From assembly GCF_900110695.1 (NCBI RefSeq), contig NZ_FOEH01000001.1, positions 310,001-374,000 of the forward strand: a stretch of DNA of 64,000 nucleotides. Direction: 5' to 3'. Both the position numbers and the translations under genes were made by a program. The notes beneath the pieces were generated by a model. It saw only the letters and a list, made by a program, of their open reading frames with translations. It ran no database searches and was not told the origin of the DNA. This document shows positions 1-10,040 of this stretch, in pieces. The number at the start of each line of letters is the position of its first letter. Position 1 is the first letter of the stretch. Origin of the DNA: Virgibacillus subterraneus. Lineage in GTDB: Bacteria > Bacillota > Bacilli > Bacillales > Amphibacillaceae.

Positions 1-39
1 TCAAAATTGATGGTGGGTGGACAGTTAAATGATATATTA

Positions 40-71
40 AAATGCCCCTCATGTAATAGTGAGGGGCATTT
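40..71. terminator. Bidirectional intrinsic terminator
   Basis: An 11-bp perfect inverted repeat (AAATGCCCCTC / GAGGGGCATTT) with a 10-nt loop lies just beyond the stop codon of the minus-strand oxidoreductase gene. Short A/T runs flank both sides, so it can end transcription from either direction. Nothing else is visible in bases 1-39. Confidence 0.8.
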
Positions 72-78
72 TATCGTT

Positions 79-1080
79 CTAGTCCATCAGTTCTCCAACG
101 ATTTCATAAGAACGTTTCCGGGCTTCCTGGTCAAAAATTTGTGAGTTGATAATCATTTCATCAGCTTGGGTTTCTTCCAGGAACTTTTCGAGTCCTTGTT
201 TTACAGTTTCCTTGCTTCCGACAATGGTTGAGCGGGAATTGATTGATTGTTCGACTGCAGCTTTTTCCATTTCGGTCCAAACGCTGTCAATATCATCAAT
301 TGGACGTTGCAATTTTGTAGGTTTTCCTTGTCTTATACTTAGGAATTGTTGTTGCTGTGATGTTGCTAAGTACTCTGCTTGTTCATCTGTGTCGGCAGCA
401 ATTACATTTACGCCAACCATTGCATAAGGTTTTGCTAATGTATCAGATGGTTTAAAATTGTCACGATAAAGATTCAAAGCTGGAATCGTGTAATCTGGTG
501 CGAAGTGACTTGCGAAAGAAAATGACAAGCCTTTTTTTGCAGCCAGTTGTGCACTGAATCCACTTGAGCCTAATAGCCAAATTGGAATATTTAATCCTTC
601 GCCTGGAACAGATCTGACTCTGGCAGTTCCCTCAAAATATGCTTCAAGCTCATCAACTTGTAATGGGAAGTCCTCCACACGTTGATTCAACGTACGACGC
701 AAGGCATATGCTGTAGCTTGATCACTTCCGGGTGCACGCCCTAAGCCGAGATCAATTCGCCCCGGATACATGGATTCAAGTGTGCCAAATTGTTCTGCGA
801 TAACTAATGTTGCGTGGTTTGGTAGCATAACACCACCAGCGCCGACACGCATGTGATTGGTTGCACCAGCGATGTGTCCGATTATTACTGACGTTGCTGA
901 ACTCGCAATCCCAGGCATGTTGTGATGTTCTGCAAGCCAAAACCGGTTAAAGCCGTTTTTTTCAACACTTTGAGCAAGTTCTACACTATTTTTAAAAGAT
1001 TCTGCTGGATCACTGCCTTCCAGTACAGGAGCAAGGTCCAATACGGATAGCGGTATATTGTTAAATGTTTTTTTAGTCAT
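79..1080 (-). CDS. LLM-class flavin-dependent oxidoreductase (luciferase-like monooxygenase)
   Basis: About 333 residues, the usual length of single-subunit bacterial luciferase-like (alkanal monooxygenase alpha-like) proteins. The early stretch [13 protein letters not shown], then [20 protein letters not shown] and the [14 protein letters not shown] motif are typical of this Bacillus family of FMN-dependent, reduced-flavin-using oxidoreductases. The substrate cannot be told from sequence. ATG at 1080 is preferred over the in-frame GTG at 1089 because AAGGAG sits 8 nt upstream of it. The gene stands alone and ends in the hairpin at 40-71. Family assignment is strong; physiological role is unknown. 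Confidence 0.88.
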   Translation of the reverse strand: MTKKTFNNIPLSVLDLAPVLEGSDPAESFKNSVELAQSVEKNGFNRFWLAEHHNMPGIASSATSVIIGHIAGATNHMRVGAGGVMLPNHATLVIAEQFGTLESMYPGRIDLGLGRAPGSDQATAYALRRTLNQRVEDFPLQVDELEAYFEGTARVRSVPGEGLNIPIWLLGSSGFSAQLAAKKGLSFSFASHFAPDYTIPALNLYRDNFKPSDTLAKPYAMVGVNVIAADTDEQAEYLATSQQQQFLSIRQGKPTKLQRPIDDIDSVWTEMEKAAVEQSINSRSTIVGSKETVKQGLEKFLEETQADEMIINSQIFDQEARKRSYEIVGELMD

Positions 1081-1171
1081 TTTATTCACTCCTTATTGAG
1101 AAATGATACGACGATAATAACAGAACGTCCAATTATTAGCTTTAACAAGCTCCTCTTTTTGTATAAAAAAA

Positions 1172-1200
1172 GCCATCAAAAGTTCTTAACTTTTGATGGC
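1172..1200 (-). terminator. Intrinsic terminator of the small membrane-protein operon
   Basis: A 13-bp perfect stem (GCCATCAAAAGTT / AACTTTTGATGGC) with a 3-nt loop is followed on the minus strand by a run of seven T. It sits directly after the stop codon at 1207 and closes the minus-strand group 1207-2364. The GTTCTT inside the stem belongs to this hairpin, not to an operator. Confidence 0.88.
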
Positions 1201-1206
1201 AACTAT

Positions 1207-1425
1207 TTAATGTTTTAAGGTTTCCTTGATCTCCTTATACTCCTCTATACTAACCTCGCCTTTAGCGAGGCGATTATCCAAGGTAGCTATTGCGTTGGGG
1301 CTACCACTATTATAATAGCACCTCTCACTGTTTCTGCGCTTCCACATGATAATGTTTGTAATGAATAATGTGAAGAGTAATATAAAGAGAAAGAACCCGA
1401 ATGGATGAAAGTATTCTCCATACAT
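1207..1425 (-). CDS. Small membrane protein with C-terminal SHOCT-type segment
   Basis: About 72 residues. One hydrophobic segment near the N-terminus (FGFFLFILLFTLFITNIIMW) is followed by a polar linker and a C-terminal tail (LDNRLAKGEVSIEEYKEIKETL) matching the SHOCT pattern, a short domain found at the ends of many small bacterial membrane proteins. A TTG lies at 1434, but the GGAGAG site abuts it, so ATG at 1425 is preferred. It is last in a three-gene minus-strand group of small membrane proteins. Function is unknown; SHOCT may mediate oligomerisation. Confidence 0.75.
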   Translation of the reverse strand: MYGEYFHPFGFFLFILLFTLFITNIIMWKRRNSERCYYNSGSPNAIATLDNRLAKGEVSIEEYKEIKETLKH

Positions 1426-1449
1426 AATGATCAACTCTCCTATAGTTTT

Positions 1450-1848
1450 TTATTTTAATTGCATCATTTTCATAGTTGACTTCACAGTAACAAGCGATCT
1501 CCAGAATAATACTAATGCGATAACTGGATGGATTGCGGTTACAAAGGGTGCACTTCCAGTTAACTGTGTTGTCACATATTGCATAATGATTAAGAGGTAC
1601 AGACTTGCATAATCCCACCGTAATTTATTAGGGACCCTTACAAAGAATGAAAGAATCAGCATGATAATTGGGGTGAATTCAAAGTAATGAATGAAAGTTG
1701 TATGCAATTCCCAATCACCATAATTAACAAAGGTTGCAATGCCAGCAAGAAATACCTGAATAACTACGCAAATGAAAAATAACTGGGAAATTACTGCTAA
1801 GATTCCTCGAACTATACGATCGGTACTCGAAAGTGTTTCAGTTTTCAT
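1450..1848 (-). CDS. Four-helix membrane protein, DUF6220-like
   Basis: 132 residues with about four hydrophobic segments: RIVRGILAVISQLFFICVVI, then one around residues 52-70, a third at YASLYLLIIMQYVTT and a fourth at FVTAIHPVIALVLFW. The pattern of a conserved His in the last helix (AIHPV) and a YxDWELH-like loop resembles the small DUF6220 membrane proteins. No enzymatic motif is visible. It sits 16 nt upstream of the SHOCT gene and 22 nt downstream of the next membrane protein, so the three are probably co-transcribed. The family name is tentative and the function is unknown. Confidence 0.65.
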   Translation of the reverse strand: MKTETLSSTDRIVRGILAVISQLFFICVVIQVFLAGIATFVNYGDWELHTTFIHYFEFTPIIMLILSFFVRVPNKLRWDYASLYLLIIMQYVTTQLTGSAPFVTAIHPVIALVLFWRSLVTVKSTMKMMQLK

Positions 1849-1869
1849 GAATTCCCTCCTTTTTTATAT

Positions 1870-2364
1870 TCATTTAGAAACCGTAGTACGCCTTCCCCAT
1901 GGCTTAAAGACAGATAGTCCAAACATGAGAAGTAGTGAAATGAGTTGAATGATTATCCCTATCCAAAGCTCTGCCTGTACGATGAAAATATCTGCGCGTG
2001 CCCCTGATGATTCAATCAACTCAAATGCTTGTAATGTCCAGTAGTACATTCCCCACAAATTTAACGCGAATATTGGAATTGTTAATAACTCTTTTGCGAT
2101 AATCCAATAAAATTTAAATAGCCCCCATTTTGTCCAGATAGAAAGAAGGATGCCGGTGATAATCGTTCCGAATGTCGATGCTTTAACGGAAGTTTTGGAT
2201 AATAAATGCATGACTTGGTAACTGCTTTCGATAAGCTGTCCATTCTCCGTAACAGCTATGGTTATACTCAATAGCAAGAAAGTTACCATATTACCTAGCA
2301 TGATTGCCGCAAACAGGATATGGGCAGTTAATAACCACCTTTTAGGCGTAATGGATAGTTTCAT
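1870..2364 (-). CDS. Membrane protein, DUF2269-like
   Basis: 164 residues with four predicted membrane helices. The first (WLLTAHILFAAIMLGNMVTFLLL) carries the His-containing xxHILFAxxxLG pattern seen in DUF2269-type integral membrane proteins. It is first in the minus-strand group with the two smaller membrane proteins. An AGGTGGTG-type ribosome site precedes the ATG. Upstream, at 2441-2455, lies a 15-bp sequence also found upstream of the two-component operon, so this group may be a target of that system. The biochemical role is unknown. Confidence 0.6.
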   Translation of the reverse strand: MKLSITPKRWLLTAHILFAAIMLGNMVTFLLLSITIAVTENGQLIESSYQVMHLLSKTSVKASTFGTIITGILLSIWTKWGLFKFYWIIAKELLTIPIFALNLWGMYYWTLQAFELIESSGARADIFIVQAELWIGIIIQLISLLLMFGLSVFKPWGRRTTVSK

Positions 2365-2440
2365 TTTTTCACCACCTCGTAAGGAAATGTTCTGCTATTC
2401 TAATGTAACAAGCAGATATAAACCCTTACTAAAGCATTTG

Positions 2441-2455
2441 TAAACTTTTTATAAA
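2441..2455. promoter_or_regulatory. 15-bp motif shared with the two-component promoter region
   Basis: TAAACTTTTTATAAA lies about 80 bp upstream of the DUF2269-like gene start. The same 15 bases occur at 4693-4707, inside the probable promoter of the histidine kinase/response regulator operon. This is a candidate response-regulator operator or shared promoter element. The identity is seen directly; the role is inferred. Confidence 0.4.
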
Positions 2456-2480
2456 CATCTGATGAAAAAAAAGAAACAAA

Positions 2481-2506
2481 AAAACCACCCGTAACGGAAT
2501 GGTTTA
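2481..2506 (-). terminator. Intrinsic terminator of the two-component operon
   Basis: A stem made of AAACCA/TGGTTT around CCG/CGG straddles the response regulator stop codon. On the minus strand it is followed by a long T-rich tract. Confidence 0.6.
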
Positions 2507-3190
2507 GCCTTTAAATCGATATCCGGATCCCCACACTGTTTGAATAAATTGTGGATTAGCTGTATCCTTTTCAATCTTCTTGCGTATTTTTTTCACATGA
2601 ACGATTACGGTCGCTGTGTCACCCATGGATTCGATTCCCCATATTCTTTCAAATAAGTGCTCTTTACTAAAAACCTGGTTTGGGTGCTTAGCCAGGAATG
2701 TTAATAAGTCGAATTCACGAGTGGTAAATGGAACTTCCTTTTCGTGGATAAAAACTTGTCGGGATGCTATATTTATTCGAAGTCCGCTTTTATGAATATC
2801 CTCGGTAGTGTCATTGGTCTTAATCAAGCGTTCATATCTGGCTAAATGCGCTTTTACTCGTGCCACCAATTCGCTGGGACTGAACGGTTTTACAATATAA
2901 TCATCAGCGCCAAGTCCAAGGCCGCGTACCTTATCAATATCTTCATCCTTAGCTGTAACCATGAGGATAGGAATATTGGAATTTATGCGTATTTTTTTGC
3001 ATAATTCAAAACCACTTATATTAGGAAGCATTAGATCTAGTAAAATAAGATTGAAGTGCTGTCGCGATACAGCTTCTAAACCGCTTTCTCCATCTGAAGC
3101 AATTACGACTTCAAAACCTTCTATTTCAAGGTAATCCTGTTCCAATTCTGCAATGCTCTTGTCATCTTCAATGATTAATATCCTACGCAT
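2504..3190 (-). CDS. OmpR/PhoB-family response regulator
   Basis: 228 residues. The receiver domain (about 1-115) has the acidic pocket E8-D9-D10, the phosphoacceptor Asp near residue 52 (LILLDLMLPN), Thr near 79 and the conserved Lys near 101 (IVKPFSP). A winged-helix DNA-binding domain of the OmpR type follows (RQVFIHEKEVPFTTREFDLL ... VWGSGYRFKG). ATG at 3190 is chosen because AAGGTGAT lies just upstream; the longer GTG start at 3199 lies inside that site. The kinase gene ends 8 bp inside this start, so the pair is translationally coupled. Likely targets include its own operon and the adjacent membrane-protein group. The stimulus is unknown. Confidence 0.92.
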   Translation of the reverse strand: MRRILIIEDDKSIAELEQDYLEIEGFEVVIASDGESGLEAVSRQHFNLILLDLMLPNISGFELCKKIRINSNIPILMVTAKDEDIDKVRGLGLGADDYIVKPFSPSELVARVKAHLARYERLIKTNDTTEDIHKSGLRINIASRQVFIHEKEVPFTTREFDLLTFLAKHPNQVFSKEHLFERIWGIESMGDTATVIVHVKKIRKKIEKDTANPQFIQTVWGSGYRFKG

Positions 3191-4625
3191 GTTTATCACC
3201 TTCAGTTTTATTAAGGGTAAAGCAAATAGTTAATCCCCCATTTTGAGGGCTTGTAGCACTGATTGTACCACCATGAGCTTTAATAATTTGTGAAGCTATC
3301 GCAAGACCAAGTCCACTTCCCCCTTTATTTCGTGATGGATCTGTTTGGTAAAATCGGTTAAAAATGTTGGCAAGGTCTACTTCCGAAACCCCTGGACCGT
3401 TATCACTAATACGTACTTCAACCATATTGCCAAGATCCTTAAGTGAAATTTTTATGATGCTTTCGCTTTTATCGATGTATTTTATACTGTTGTAAATAAT
3501 ATTGTTCATCACACGAATGAGTTTGTCTCTATCCAATGAAACAGTTGTTTGCGAAACTGCATTCTCGTTAAATGTTAATTGAACTTTGTTGTCCATAAGT
3601 TCTGGCTTCATTTCTTCCAGATAATCTTTCACAAATGCTTTAATATTTACTTCCTCAAAATGGAACGGAAGGCTTTTTACATCCAGTTTGGAATATAGGG
3701 ATAGTTCTTTAATCAACATATCCATATATTCAGCTTTGGCATGTATGGTTTCCAAATACCTTCCTCGTTTTTCTTTTGTATTGGCAACACCATCCTGTAT
3801 CCCCTCCACGTAGCCCATTATTGAAGTGATAGGGGTTTTCAAATCATGTGAAATATTAGCAATCAATTCTTTACGGTTATTTTCATATTTATCACGTAGC
3901 TCCATTGACTCCTTCAATTGTAATCGCATTTCATCAAAAGATTTAACCAATTCACCTAACTCATCCTTGCTTACTGGTTTGACAGAAAAATCAAGATTTT
4001 CATTGCGGATATTTGCTGCAGCATTTGATAGTTGACGGACCGGTTTTAGGATGCCTTTAGACATAAAATAAGATAAGAGCACATTAGTAAGGATAAGCAG
4101 GAGTATTAAACTAATAAATAATATCGGAAAAAATGTTCTGGCAAATTGTGCGAATGATGAAGATTCACTTAATAGAAAAATAGAACCCTCTGTGCCATTG
4201 TCAAAATAAAAATCATACTGCTTAATGGTATATTTATCATGTCCAAACGGAGGTCTGGTGTTGAACTCATTTTTACCAAATTGTGGAAGATCGTGATATG
4301 AGATATCTCCTATACGATTCGACGTGTAAGAAAGCTCTGAACCCTTACGAATAACTATTCCGCTTTCATCGCCTTCCAGCTGGTTTGTTAGCGATTGGAG
4401 ATAGGCAGGGTCATCTAATTTACCCTGTTCCAATGATGCCGTTTTTTTTAAGCTATTAAAAGTTTCTATATCATTTTCTTCCATCGAATTCCATCCTCCT
4501 TTCTGGAATTGATTAAAACCGCCACTAATGACGATGTTTAATAAAATAACGATAACTATTATAAAAATGATTGGCATAACAATCATTGCTGCATTTGATA
4601 TAAAAAGCCGTTTACGTATTGACAT
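3183..4625 (-). CDS. Sensor histidine kinase (HAMP, HisKA, HATPase)
   Basis: About 480 residues. Helix 1 (about 12-34) and helix 2 (about 164-187) flank an extracellular sensor region of roughly 130 residues. A HAMP linker follows (about 190-242), then HisKA with the phospho-acceptor His near 260 (IANISHDLKTPITSI) and an HATPase domain with N box (NNIIYNSIKY), G1 (ISDNGPGV), F box and G2 (GGSGLGLAIA). It is the first gene of the two-gene operon with the OmpR-type regulator. ATG at 4625 follows AAGGTGG at good spacing. The ligand cannot be inferred from sequence. Confidence 0.92.
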   Translation of the reverse strand: MSIRKRLFISNAAMIVMPIIFIIVIVILLNIVISGGFNQFQKGGWNSMEENDIETFNSLKKTASLEQGKLDDPAYLQSLTNQLEGDESGIVIRKGSELSYTSNRIGDISYHDLPQFGKNEFNTRPPFGHDKYTIKQYDFYFDNGTEGSIFLLSESSSFAQFARTFFPILFISLILLLILTNVLLSYFMSKGILKPVRQLSNAAANIRNENLDFSVKPVSKDELGELVKSFDEMRLQLKESMELRDKYENNRKELIANISHDLKTPITSIMGYVEGIQDGVANTKEKRGRYLETIHAKAEYMDMLIKELSLYSKLDVKSLPFHFEEVNIKAFVKDYLEEMKPELMDNKVQLTFNENAVSQTTVSLDRDKLIRVMNNIIYNSIKYIDKSESIIKISLKDLGNMVEVRISDNGPGVSEVDLANIFNRFYQTDPSRNKGGSGLGLAIASQIIKAHGGTISATSPQNGGLTICFTLNKTEGDKHA

Positions 4626-4669
4626 AATATCCACCTTCAGTTGTTATATTCTTTAGCATAACGCAAAAA

Positions 4670-4717
4670 TCTAAACAAGTTCTAAAAAAATCTAAACTTT
4701 TTATAAAAAAATTTCAA
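4670..4717 (-). promoter_or_regulatory. Two-component operon promoter with phased TCTAAA repeats
   Basis: On the minus strand TTGAAA (complement of 4712-4717) and TAGATT (complement of 4689-4694) are spaced 17 bp, a plausible sigma-A promoter. Three direct repeats TCTAAA start at 4670, 4681 and 4691, spaced 11 and 10 bp. That helical phasing is typical of OmpR/PhoB-type regulator sites and suggests autoregulation. The 15-mer shared with 2441-2455 overlaps at 4693-4707. Confidence 0.45.
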
Positions 4718-4791
4718 TTTTAGTCACATTTACTCTTAATCCCTTGTCAGTAATGCATTAAAGGTGCATAAAAAGTTTTGTAAATACTAAA

Positions 4792-4806
4792 ATGACAGCG
4801 TTTACA
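4792..4806 (+). promoter_or_regulatory. Possible CcpA (cre) site upstream of glutamate synthase
   Basis: ATGACAGCGTTTACA matches the cre consensus WTGNAANCGNWNNCW with one mismatch, about 47 bp upstream of the -35 box of the gltB promoter. Glutamate synthase genes in Bacillus respond to carbon supply, so the site is plausible, but this is a pattern match only. Confidence 0.35.
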
Positions 4807-4852
4807 AGCGACCATTTTGTATACTAATGTATGTAAATAACTTATCTGAATT

Positions 4853-4881
4853 TTGAGTTAAAAATGTATTTATGATATACT
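4853..4881 (+). promoter_or_regulatory. Sigma-A promoter of gltB with extended -10
   Basis: TTGAGT at 4853-4858 and TATACT at 4876-4881 are separated by exactly 17 bp, and TG one base upstream of the -10 box makes it extended. It gives a leader of about 90 nt before the glutamate synthase start. Confidence 0.65.
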
Positions 4882-4910
4882 GAAGGACACCGTTTTAAAA
4901 GAAAGTTGAT

Positions 4911-4942
4911 CCCGGCTTGGTAAATATCGAACAAAAACCGGG
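4911..4942 (+). other. Leader hairpin upstream of gltB
   Basis: CCCGG at 4911-4915 can pair with CCGGG at 4938-4942 in the untranslated leader. No T-run follows, so it is not a terminator by itself. It may affect mRNA stability or be a regulator site. Weak evidence. Confidence 0.25.
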
Positions 4943-4977
4943 GAATAAAGGCACCACAAAAGAGAGGAGTTGTTGTG

Positions 4978-7900
4978 ATGACAAGAACTAAAAATGGATT
5001 TCCTGAATCGCAGGGACTGTATCATCCTGATTTGGAACACGAAGCATGCGGTATTGGGATGATTGCAAATATAAATGGCAAAAAGACACATAACATCGTA
5101 CAAAATGCGATAAACATTCTGTGTAATTTAGAGCATCGTGGTGGTCAGTCAGCTGACACAAGTACAGGTGATGGTGCTGGTATACTTACACAGATTCCTC
5201 ATCGATTTTTCCAAAAGCAATGTGAAAAAGAAAATATCACTTTACCTCAAGCTGGTGAATATGGCATTGGGATGACTTTTCTCCCGCAAGACCGTGAGAC
5301 TAGACTAAAGAGTAAGGAGATATTTGAAAATATTATTCGCGAAGAGGGCCAAACCTTTCTGGGCTGGAGACCTGTACCAATAAACGAATCCTTTATTGGA
5401 AAAGTTGCGGCTAAGCGTAAGCCGTTTATCCGTCAGGTGTTTATTCAGAAATCAGATGACCTGACTGATCAAATGGCATTTGAACGTAAACTATATGTAA
5501 TTCGTAAACGGGTGGAAAAGGAACTTGCCAGTCTAACAGGATTTGAGGACGTTTACGTTAGCAGCTTATCAACCCGCACAATTGTGTATAAGGGTATGCT
5601 TATTCCTGAGCAGCTGGATTCCTTCTATATTGATTTAAACCATCCGAATTTTAAATCCGCGTTAGCATTAGTACACTCTCGCTTTAGTACGAACACCTTC
5701 CCAAGCTGGAAACGGTCACATCCAAATCGATATACCATTCATAATGGTGAGTTTAATACCTTACGAGGTAATGTAAATTGGATGCATGCACGTGAACAGC
5801 TTTGTTCATCAGAGTATTTTAGTGATGAGGATATAGAAAAAATATTGCCTGTTATTGATGATGATGGAAGTGACTCATCAATATTCGATAATACATTTGA
5901 ATACTTACATTTATCAGGTCGTTCACTAGCCCATACTGCAATGATGATGGTGCCTGAACCATGGGCGAATGATGAAGCAATGAATCAGGAGAAACGTGAT
6001 TTCTATGAATTTCATAGTACATTAATGGAACCGTGGGATGGCCCTGCAGCACTCGTATATACTGACGGCAATCAGATTGGTGCATGTTTGGACCGAAACG
6101 GGCTAAGGCCAGCACGTTATTATGTTACAAAAGGTGGCATGATTGTGCTTGGGTCAGAAGTAGGTGCTCTGGACATATTTGCTGATGAAGTCCTTTACAA
6201 AGAACGATTGCATCCAGGGAAAATGCTGCTTGTGGATTTGGAAAAAGGAACCATAGTACCAGATGAAGAAATTAAAATGGAAATTGCTGCTGAGGAGCCA
6301 TATAAAGATTGGCTTACGAACATGAAAAATCTTGAGGATATTCCTGGAACTACAGTGCAGCAGCCATCGTATCGTGAGGATTCATTATTAGAGCAACAGC
6401 TAGCGTTTGGCTATACACGTGAAGAATTAAATAAAATTATCAAGCCACTTGTCAGTGATGGAAAAGATCCGATTGGTTCAATGGGCTATGATTCACCACT
6501 TGCTGTTCTTTCAAAAAAACCACAGCTTTTATATAACTATTTTAAGCAGCTATTTGCCCAAGTCACGAACCCGCCAATCGATGCGATCCGCGAAAAGATT
6601 GTAACGATGGCACAAACGACGATTGGTGCTGAGGGAGATCTGGTTAATCCGGGGCCGGAGAGTTGTAAGCATATAAGGTTAAAAACTCCTATTGTAACTA
6701 AGGACCAGTTGGAAAAGCTCCGTGCAGAGCATTTGCCTGGATTCAAAGCAGCAACGTTATCCACCCTTTTCGATGCAAAAAAAGGAAGTCTAGAGGGGTC
6801 GTTAGATGTTCTGTTTGAAAAAGCAGATGAAGCAATAGCTGATGGTTCGACGCTGCTTATATTATCCGACCGCGGTGTTAAAGAGGAAAAAGCTGCGATA
6901 CCAGCGTTATTAGCCGTTTCAGGACTGCATCACTACCTGATTCGAAAAGGTATCAGAACTAAAGTTAGTCTATTAGTTGAATCAGGCGAACCGAGAGAGG
7001 TACATCACTTTGCAACGCTTATAGGGTATGGAGCAGAAGTGATAAATCCTTATTTGGCGATTGATACAATTGGTGATCTCGTTGAAAATAATGACATCGA
7101 AGCTGTTTCGTCTAAGCATGAAGCAATTGATCAATATATTACTTCTGTTACAGATGGTATTATTAAAATTTTGTCCAAGATGGGAATCTCAACGATTCAA
7201 AGTTATCGTGGCGCACAGATTTTTGAAGCTGTCGGTATTCGGAGCGATGTGATAGATAAATATTTCACCCGAACAGCATCAAGACTTGGCGGTATAGGCT
7301 TAAAGACAATTGAACAAGAAGTACTATTACGTCATCAAGCAGCGTTTACTGAGAACCGTGGCGGCAACAAAGCTTTAACTGCAGGAGACGAGTTTCAGTT
7401 CCGAGGAGACGGCGAAGACCATCAATATAATCCGAATACAATCCATATGCTGCAGCATGCATGTCGGACGAACAGCTATGATACTTTCAAAAAATATTCT
7501 AAGCTGCTGACTGATGAACGAAACAATCTGCAATCACTTCGTGGATTAATGCGTTATAAAAAACAAACCTCGGTTCCGATTGAAGAAGTTGAATCGGTTG
7601 AAGCTATTTGTGCCAGATTTAAAACTGGTGCAATGTCATACGGAGCAATAAGTCAGGAAGCCCATGAAGCACTGGCAGTTGCTATGAACCGCATTGGCGG
7701 GAAAAGCAATTCTGGTGAAGGCGGTGAGGATCCAAATCGATTTACGCCTGATGCCAACGGTGATACTAGACGAAGCTCTATTAAACAGGTTGCATCTGGT
7801 AGATTTGGTGTGAATAGTCATTACCTTGTTAATGCAGATGAAATTCAAATCAAGGTCGCTCAAGGTGCCAAGCCTGGTGAAGGTGGACATCTTCCAGGCC

Positions 7901-9600
7901 AAAAAGTATATCCGTGGATTGCCGAGGTTCGTGGATCAACTCCTGGGGTTGAATTAATTTCACCGCCACCGCACCATGATATTTATTCAATTGAGGACTT
8001 AGCCGAGTTAATCCATAATTTGAAAAACACGAATCCAGATGCTCGGATTAGCGTTAAGCTTGTATCTGCTGTTGGTGTTGGAACGATTGCTGCTGGTGTA
8101 GCAAAAGGTCGTGCTGATCATGTGTTAATTAGTGGCTATGACGGTGGAACCGGTGCGGCTCCTAGAACTAGCCTTAAGCATACTGGGCTGCCATGGGAAA
8201 TCGGACTTGCTGAAACCCATCAAACTCTTTTATTGAACGGTTTACGAGACCGTATCGCTGTGGAAGCTGATGGAAAAATGATGACTGGTCATGATGTTGT
8301 TTATGCGACATTGCTTGGGGCAGAAGAGTATGGGTTTTCAACAGCCCCACTCGTTGTACTAGGCTGTGTAATGATGCGAGTTTGTCATTTAGATACGTGT
8401 CCGGTAGGTGTGGCAACACAAAATCCGGAATTACGTAAAAAATTCACAGGCGAAGCAGAGCATGTTGCGAATTTTATGCGATTTATCGCACAGGAAACAC
8501 GCGAAATCATGGCAGAATTAGGCTTTAGAACAATAAACGAAATGGTTGGTAACACCGATTCGCTCGAGAGAAATGAAAACATTGATCACTGGAAAGCAAA
8601 AGATGTTGACTTATCTGCGCTTCTTTACCAACCAGATCTGCCAGCAAAGGTTGGTAGATATAACAAGATAAAGCAAGATCACGGAATCGAGAAAACCCTT
8701 GATTACCAAGAACTCATTCCAAGCTGTCAGCGGGCAATAGACAATAAAGAGCCTGTTCAATTCACAACAGCGATTCGTAATATTAATCGGGTTACTGGTA
8801 CGCTGCTGGGAAGTGAAATAACTCGTCGCTACGGTGAGGAAGGACTGCCAGAAGACACTATTGACTTGACCCTCAAAGGGTCGGCCGGTCAAAGCTTTGG
8901 AGGGTTTATTCCGCGGGGCATGACTTTACGCCTTGTAGGAGATGCCAACGACTTTGTTGGAAAAGGATTATCAGGTGGAAAGATTATTGTGCATCCTGAT
9001 CCAGTTACAACTTTTCAGCCTAAAGATAATATTATTGTTGGAAATGTTGCCTTTTACGGAGCATCAGCCGGTGAAGCGTATATTGAAGGAATTGCTGGCG
9101 AACGTTTTTGTGTTAGAAATAGTGGTGCAAACGTAGTTGTAGAAGGAGTTGGCGGCCATGGTTGCGAGTACATGACTGGTGGGAAAGTAGTCGTATTAGG
9201 CCAAACTGGTCGTAACTTTGCAGCAGGCATGTCAGGTGGTGTTGCATATGTATTTGATGAGGAAGGCACGTTTAATGAGAATGTGAATCCTGAGCTGGTA
9301 AGTGTGGACCCACTGACTAATCAGTCAGAAATAAATGATATTAAAGAAATGATCGAACGGCATATCCTTTATACTGGAAGTAAGCATGCAAAACGAATTC
9401 TTGCTTATTGGGAGATATATGCAGGTCGTTTTGTTCGAGTTATCCCTAAATCGTACATTAAAATTCAAAATCGAATTCAAGAGCTGAAAAATAGCGGTTT
9501 AACGAAATTTGATGCTGAAATGAAGGCATTTGAAGAAAGTAAAAATGGAGTCAGTAAAATAAAAACGGAGATAGAAAAATTGGAACCCGTTATGAAGTGA
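4978..9600 (+). CDS. gltB: Glutamate synthase (NADPH) large subunit
   Basis: About 1540 residues, full length for the alpha subunit (called gltA in Bacillus). It converts glutamine plus 2-oxoglutarate to two glutamates. The glutaminase domain starts at the catalytic Cys near residue 24 (EHEACGIGM) after a short propeptide. A central domain and the FMN/2-oxoglutarate synthase domain follow ([23 protein letters not shown]). The 3Fe-4S cysteines lie in [17 protein letters not shown], and the C-terminal GXG-rich beta-helix begins around [13 protein letters not shown] at 4978 lies 8 nt after AGAGAGGAG; an in-frame GTG precedes it directly. The small subunit gene follows only after 583 bp of repeat-bearing DNA. 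Confidence 0.97.
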   Translation: MTRTKNGFPESQGLYHPDLEHEACGIGMIANINGKKTHNIVQNAINILCNLEHRGGQSADTSTGDGAGILTQIPHRFFQKQCEKENITLPQAGEYGIGMTFLPQDRETRLKSKEIFENIIREEGQTFLGWRPVPINESFIGKVAAKRKPFIRQVFIQKSDDLTDQMAFERKLYVIRKRVEKELASLTGFEDVYVSSLSTRTIVYKGMLIPEQLDSFYIDLNHPNFKSALALVHSRFSTNTFPSWKRSHPNRYTIHNGEFNTLRGNVNWMHAREQLCSSEYFSDEDIEKILPVIDDDGSDSSIFDNTFEYLHLSGRSLAHTAMMMVPEPWANDEAMNQEKRDFYEFHSTLMEPWDGPAALVYTDGNQIGACLDRNGLRPARYYVTKGGMIVLGSEVGALDIFADEVLYKERLHPGKMLLVDLEKGTIVPDEEIKMEIAAEEPYKDWLTNMKNLEDIPGTTVQQPSYREDSLLEQQLAFGYTREELNKIIKPLVSDGKDPIGSMGYDSPLAVLSKKPQLLYNYFKQLFAQVTNPPIDAIREKIVTMAQTTIGAEGDLVNPGPESCKHIRLKTPIVTKDQLEKLRAEHLPGFKAATLSTLFDAKKGSLEGSLDVLFEKADEAIADGSTLLILSDRGVKEEKAAIPALLAVSGLHHYLIRKGIRTKVSLLVESGEPREVHHFATLIGYGAEVINPYLAIDTIGDLVENNDIEAVSSKHEAIDQYITSVTDGIIKILSKMGISTIQSYRGAQIFEAVGIRSDVIDKYFTRTASRLGGIGLKTIEQEVLLRHQAAFTENRGGNKALTAGDEFQFRGDGEDHQYNPNTIHMLQHACRTNSYDTFKKYSKLLTDERNNLQSLRGLMRYKKQTSVPIEEVESVEAICARFKTGAMSYGAISQEAHEALAVAMNRIGGKSNSGEGGEDPNRFTPDANGDTRRSSIKQVASGRFGVNSHYLVNADEIQIKVAQGAKPGEGGHLPGQKVYPWIAEVRGSTPGVELISPPPHHDIYSIEDLAELIHNLKNTNPDARISVKLVSAVGVGTIAAGVAKGRADHVLISGYDGGTGAAPRTSLKHTGLPWEIGLAETHQTLLLNGLRDRIAVEADGKMMTGHDVVYATLLGAEEYGFSTAPLVVLGCVMMRVCHLDTCPVGVATQNPELRKKFTGEAEHVANFMRFIAQETREIMAELGFRTINEMVGNTDSLERNENIDHWKAKDVDLSALLYQPDLPAKVGRYNKIKQDHGIEKTLDYQELIPSCQRAIDNKEPVQFTTAIRNINRVTGTLLGSEITRRYGEEGLPEDTIDLTLKGSAGQSFGGFIPRGMTLRLVGDANDFVGKGLSGGKIIVHPDPVTTFQPKDNIIVGNVAFYGASAGEAYIEGIAGERFCVRNSGANVVVEGVGGHGCEYMTGGKVVVLGQTGRNFAAGMSGGVAYVFDEEGTFNENVNPELVSVDPLTNQSEINDIKEMIERHILYTGSKHAKRILAYWEIYAGRFVRVIPKSYIKIQNRIQELKNSGLTKFDAEMKAFEESKNGVSKIKTEIEKLEPVMK

Positions 9601-9730
9601 TATCGGTTAAAGTGCACATCGAATAATTGGTATTTCATAAAGTCTGTTTTGTAAAAGATAGTGTATTTGTCGCGAAAGATATAAACTGCGAAGTAATGTG
9701 GAAAAATAGTTGAGTGCTATGACACCGCTG

Positions 9731-9838
9731 CGGAAATACACTTCGCTTTCCGCGGGCGGCTGGTGAGCCTCTTCATGCTGAAGCATTTCAGAGTCTCACC
9801 TATGCCTATCCTCCCGCAGGAGTCTTCGTGTATTTCCG
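9731..9838 (+). repeat. Dispersed palindromic repeat, copy 1
   Basis: About 108 bp bounded by CGGAAATACAC and its complement GTGTATTTCCG. Internal segments include CGCTTTCCGCGGGCGGCT, GTGAGCCTC and CTCCCGCAGGAGTCT. It is GC-rich compared with its surroundings. The pattern resembles an intergenic repeat family I associate with Virgibacillus/Oceanobacillus-type genomes. A related copy in opposite orientation follows at 9923. Confidence 0.7.
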
Positions 9839-9922
9839 AAGCTGGATTTTGCTTACTATATCCTAAAAATTTACAAAGTGTATATTGAGATAGAAAAACT
9901 AGATTTCAAACCATTTAAACCA

Positions 9923-10040
9923 GCAGTTGGAATATGCGAGACTCCTGTGGGACAGCGATCCTAAGAGACCCACAGTGAGCGTTCTTTGCGAGCGAGGAGG
10001 CTCGTGGTGAGCCCACGGAAAGCGAGTATCTTCCAACTGC
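9923..10040 (-). repeat. Dispersed palindromic repeat, copy 2 (inverted)
   Basis: 118 bp with perfect 10-bp terminal inverted repeats (GCAGTTGGAA / TTCCAACTGC). Read on the minus strand it shows the same order of blocks as copy 1: CGCTTTCCGTGGGC, GAGCCTCCTCG, and CCCACAGGAGTCTCG. The ends differ in sequence from copy 1 but are palindromic in the same way. Confidence 0.7.

Noticed and set aside
1181-1190. GTTCTTAAC resembling a SinR box
   Set aside because: It is the loop region of a 13-bp intrinsic terminator stem.
4780-4798. TnrA-type site (TGTAA...TGACA) upstream of gltB
   Set aside because: The gap between half-sites is 9 bp rather than the required 7.
7636-9269. Antisense frames inside gltB of 60-90 codons
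   Set aside because: They mirror the codon structure of the real gene, have no ribosome sites and no domains.
9974-9986. GTTCTTT SinR-like half-site
   Set aside because: It is internal to a dispersed repeat upstream of gltD and has no partner arm.
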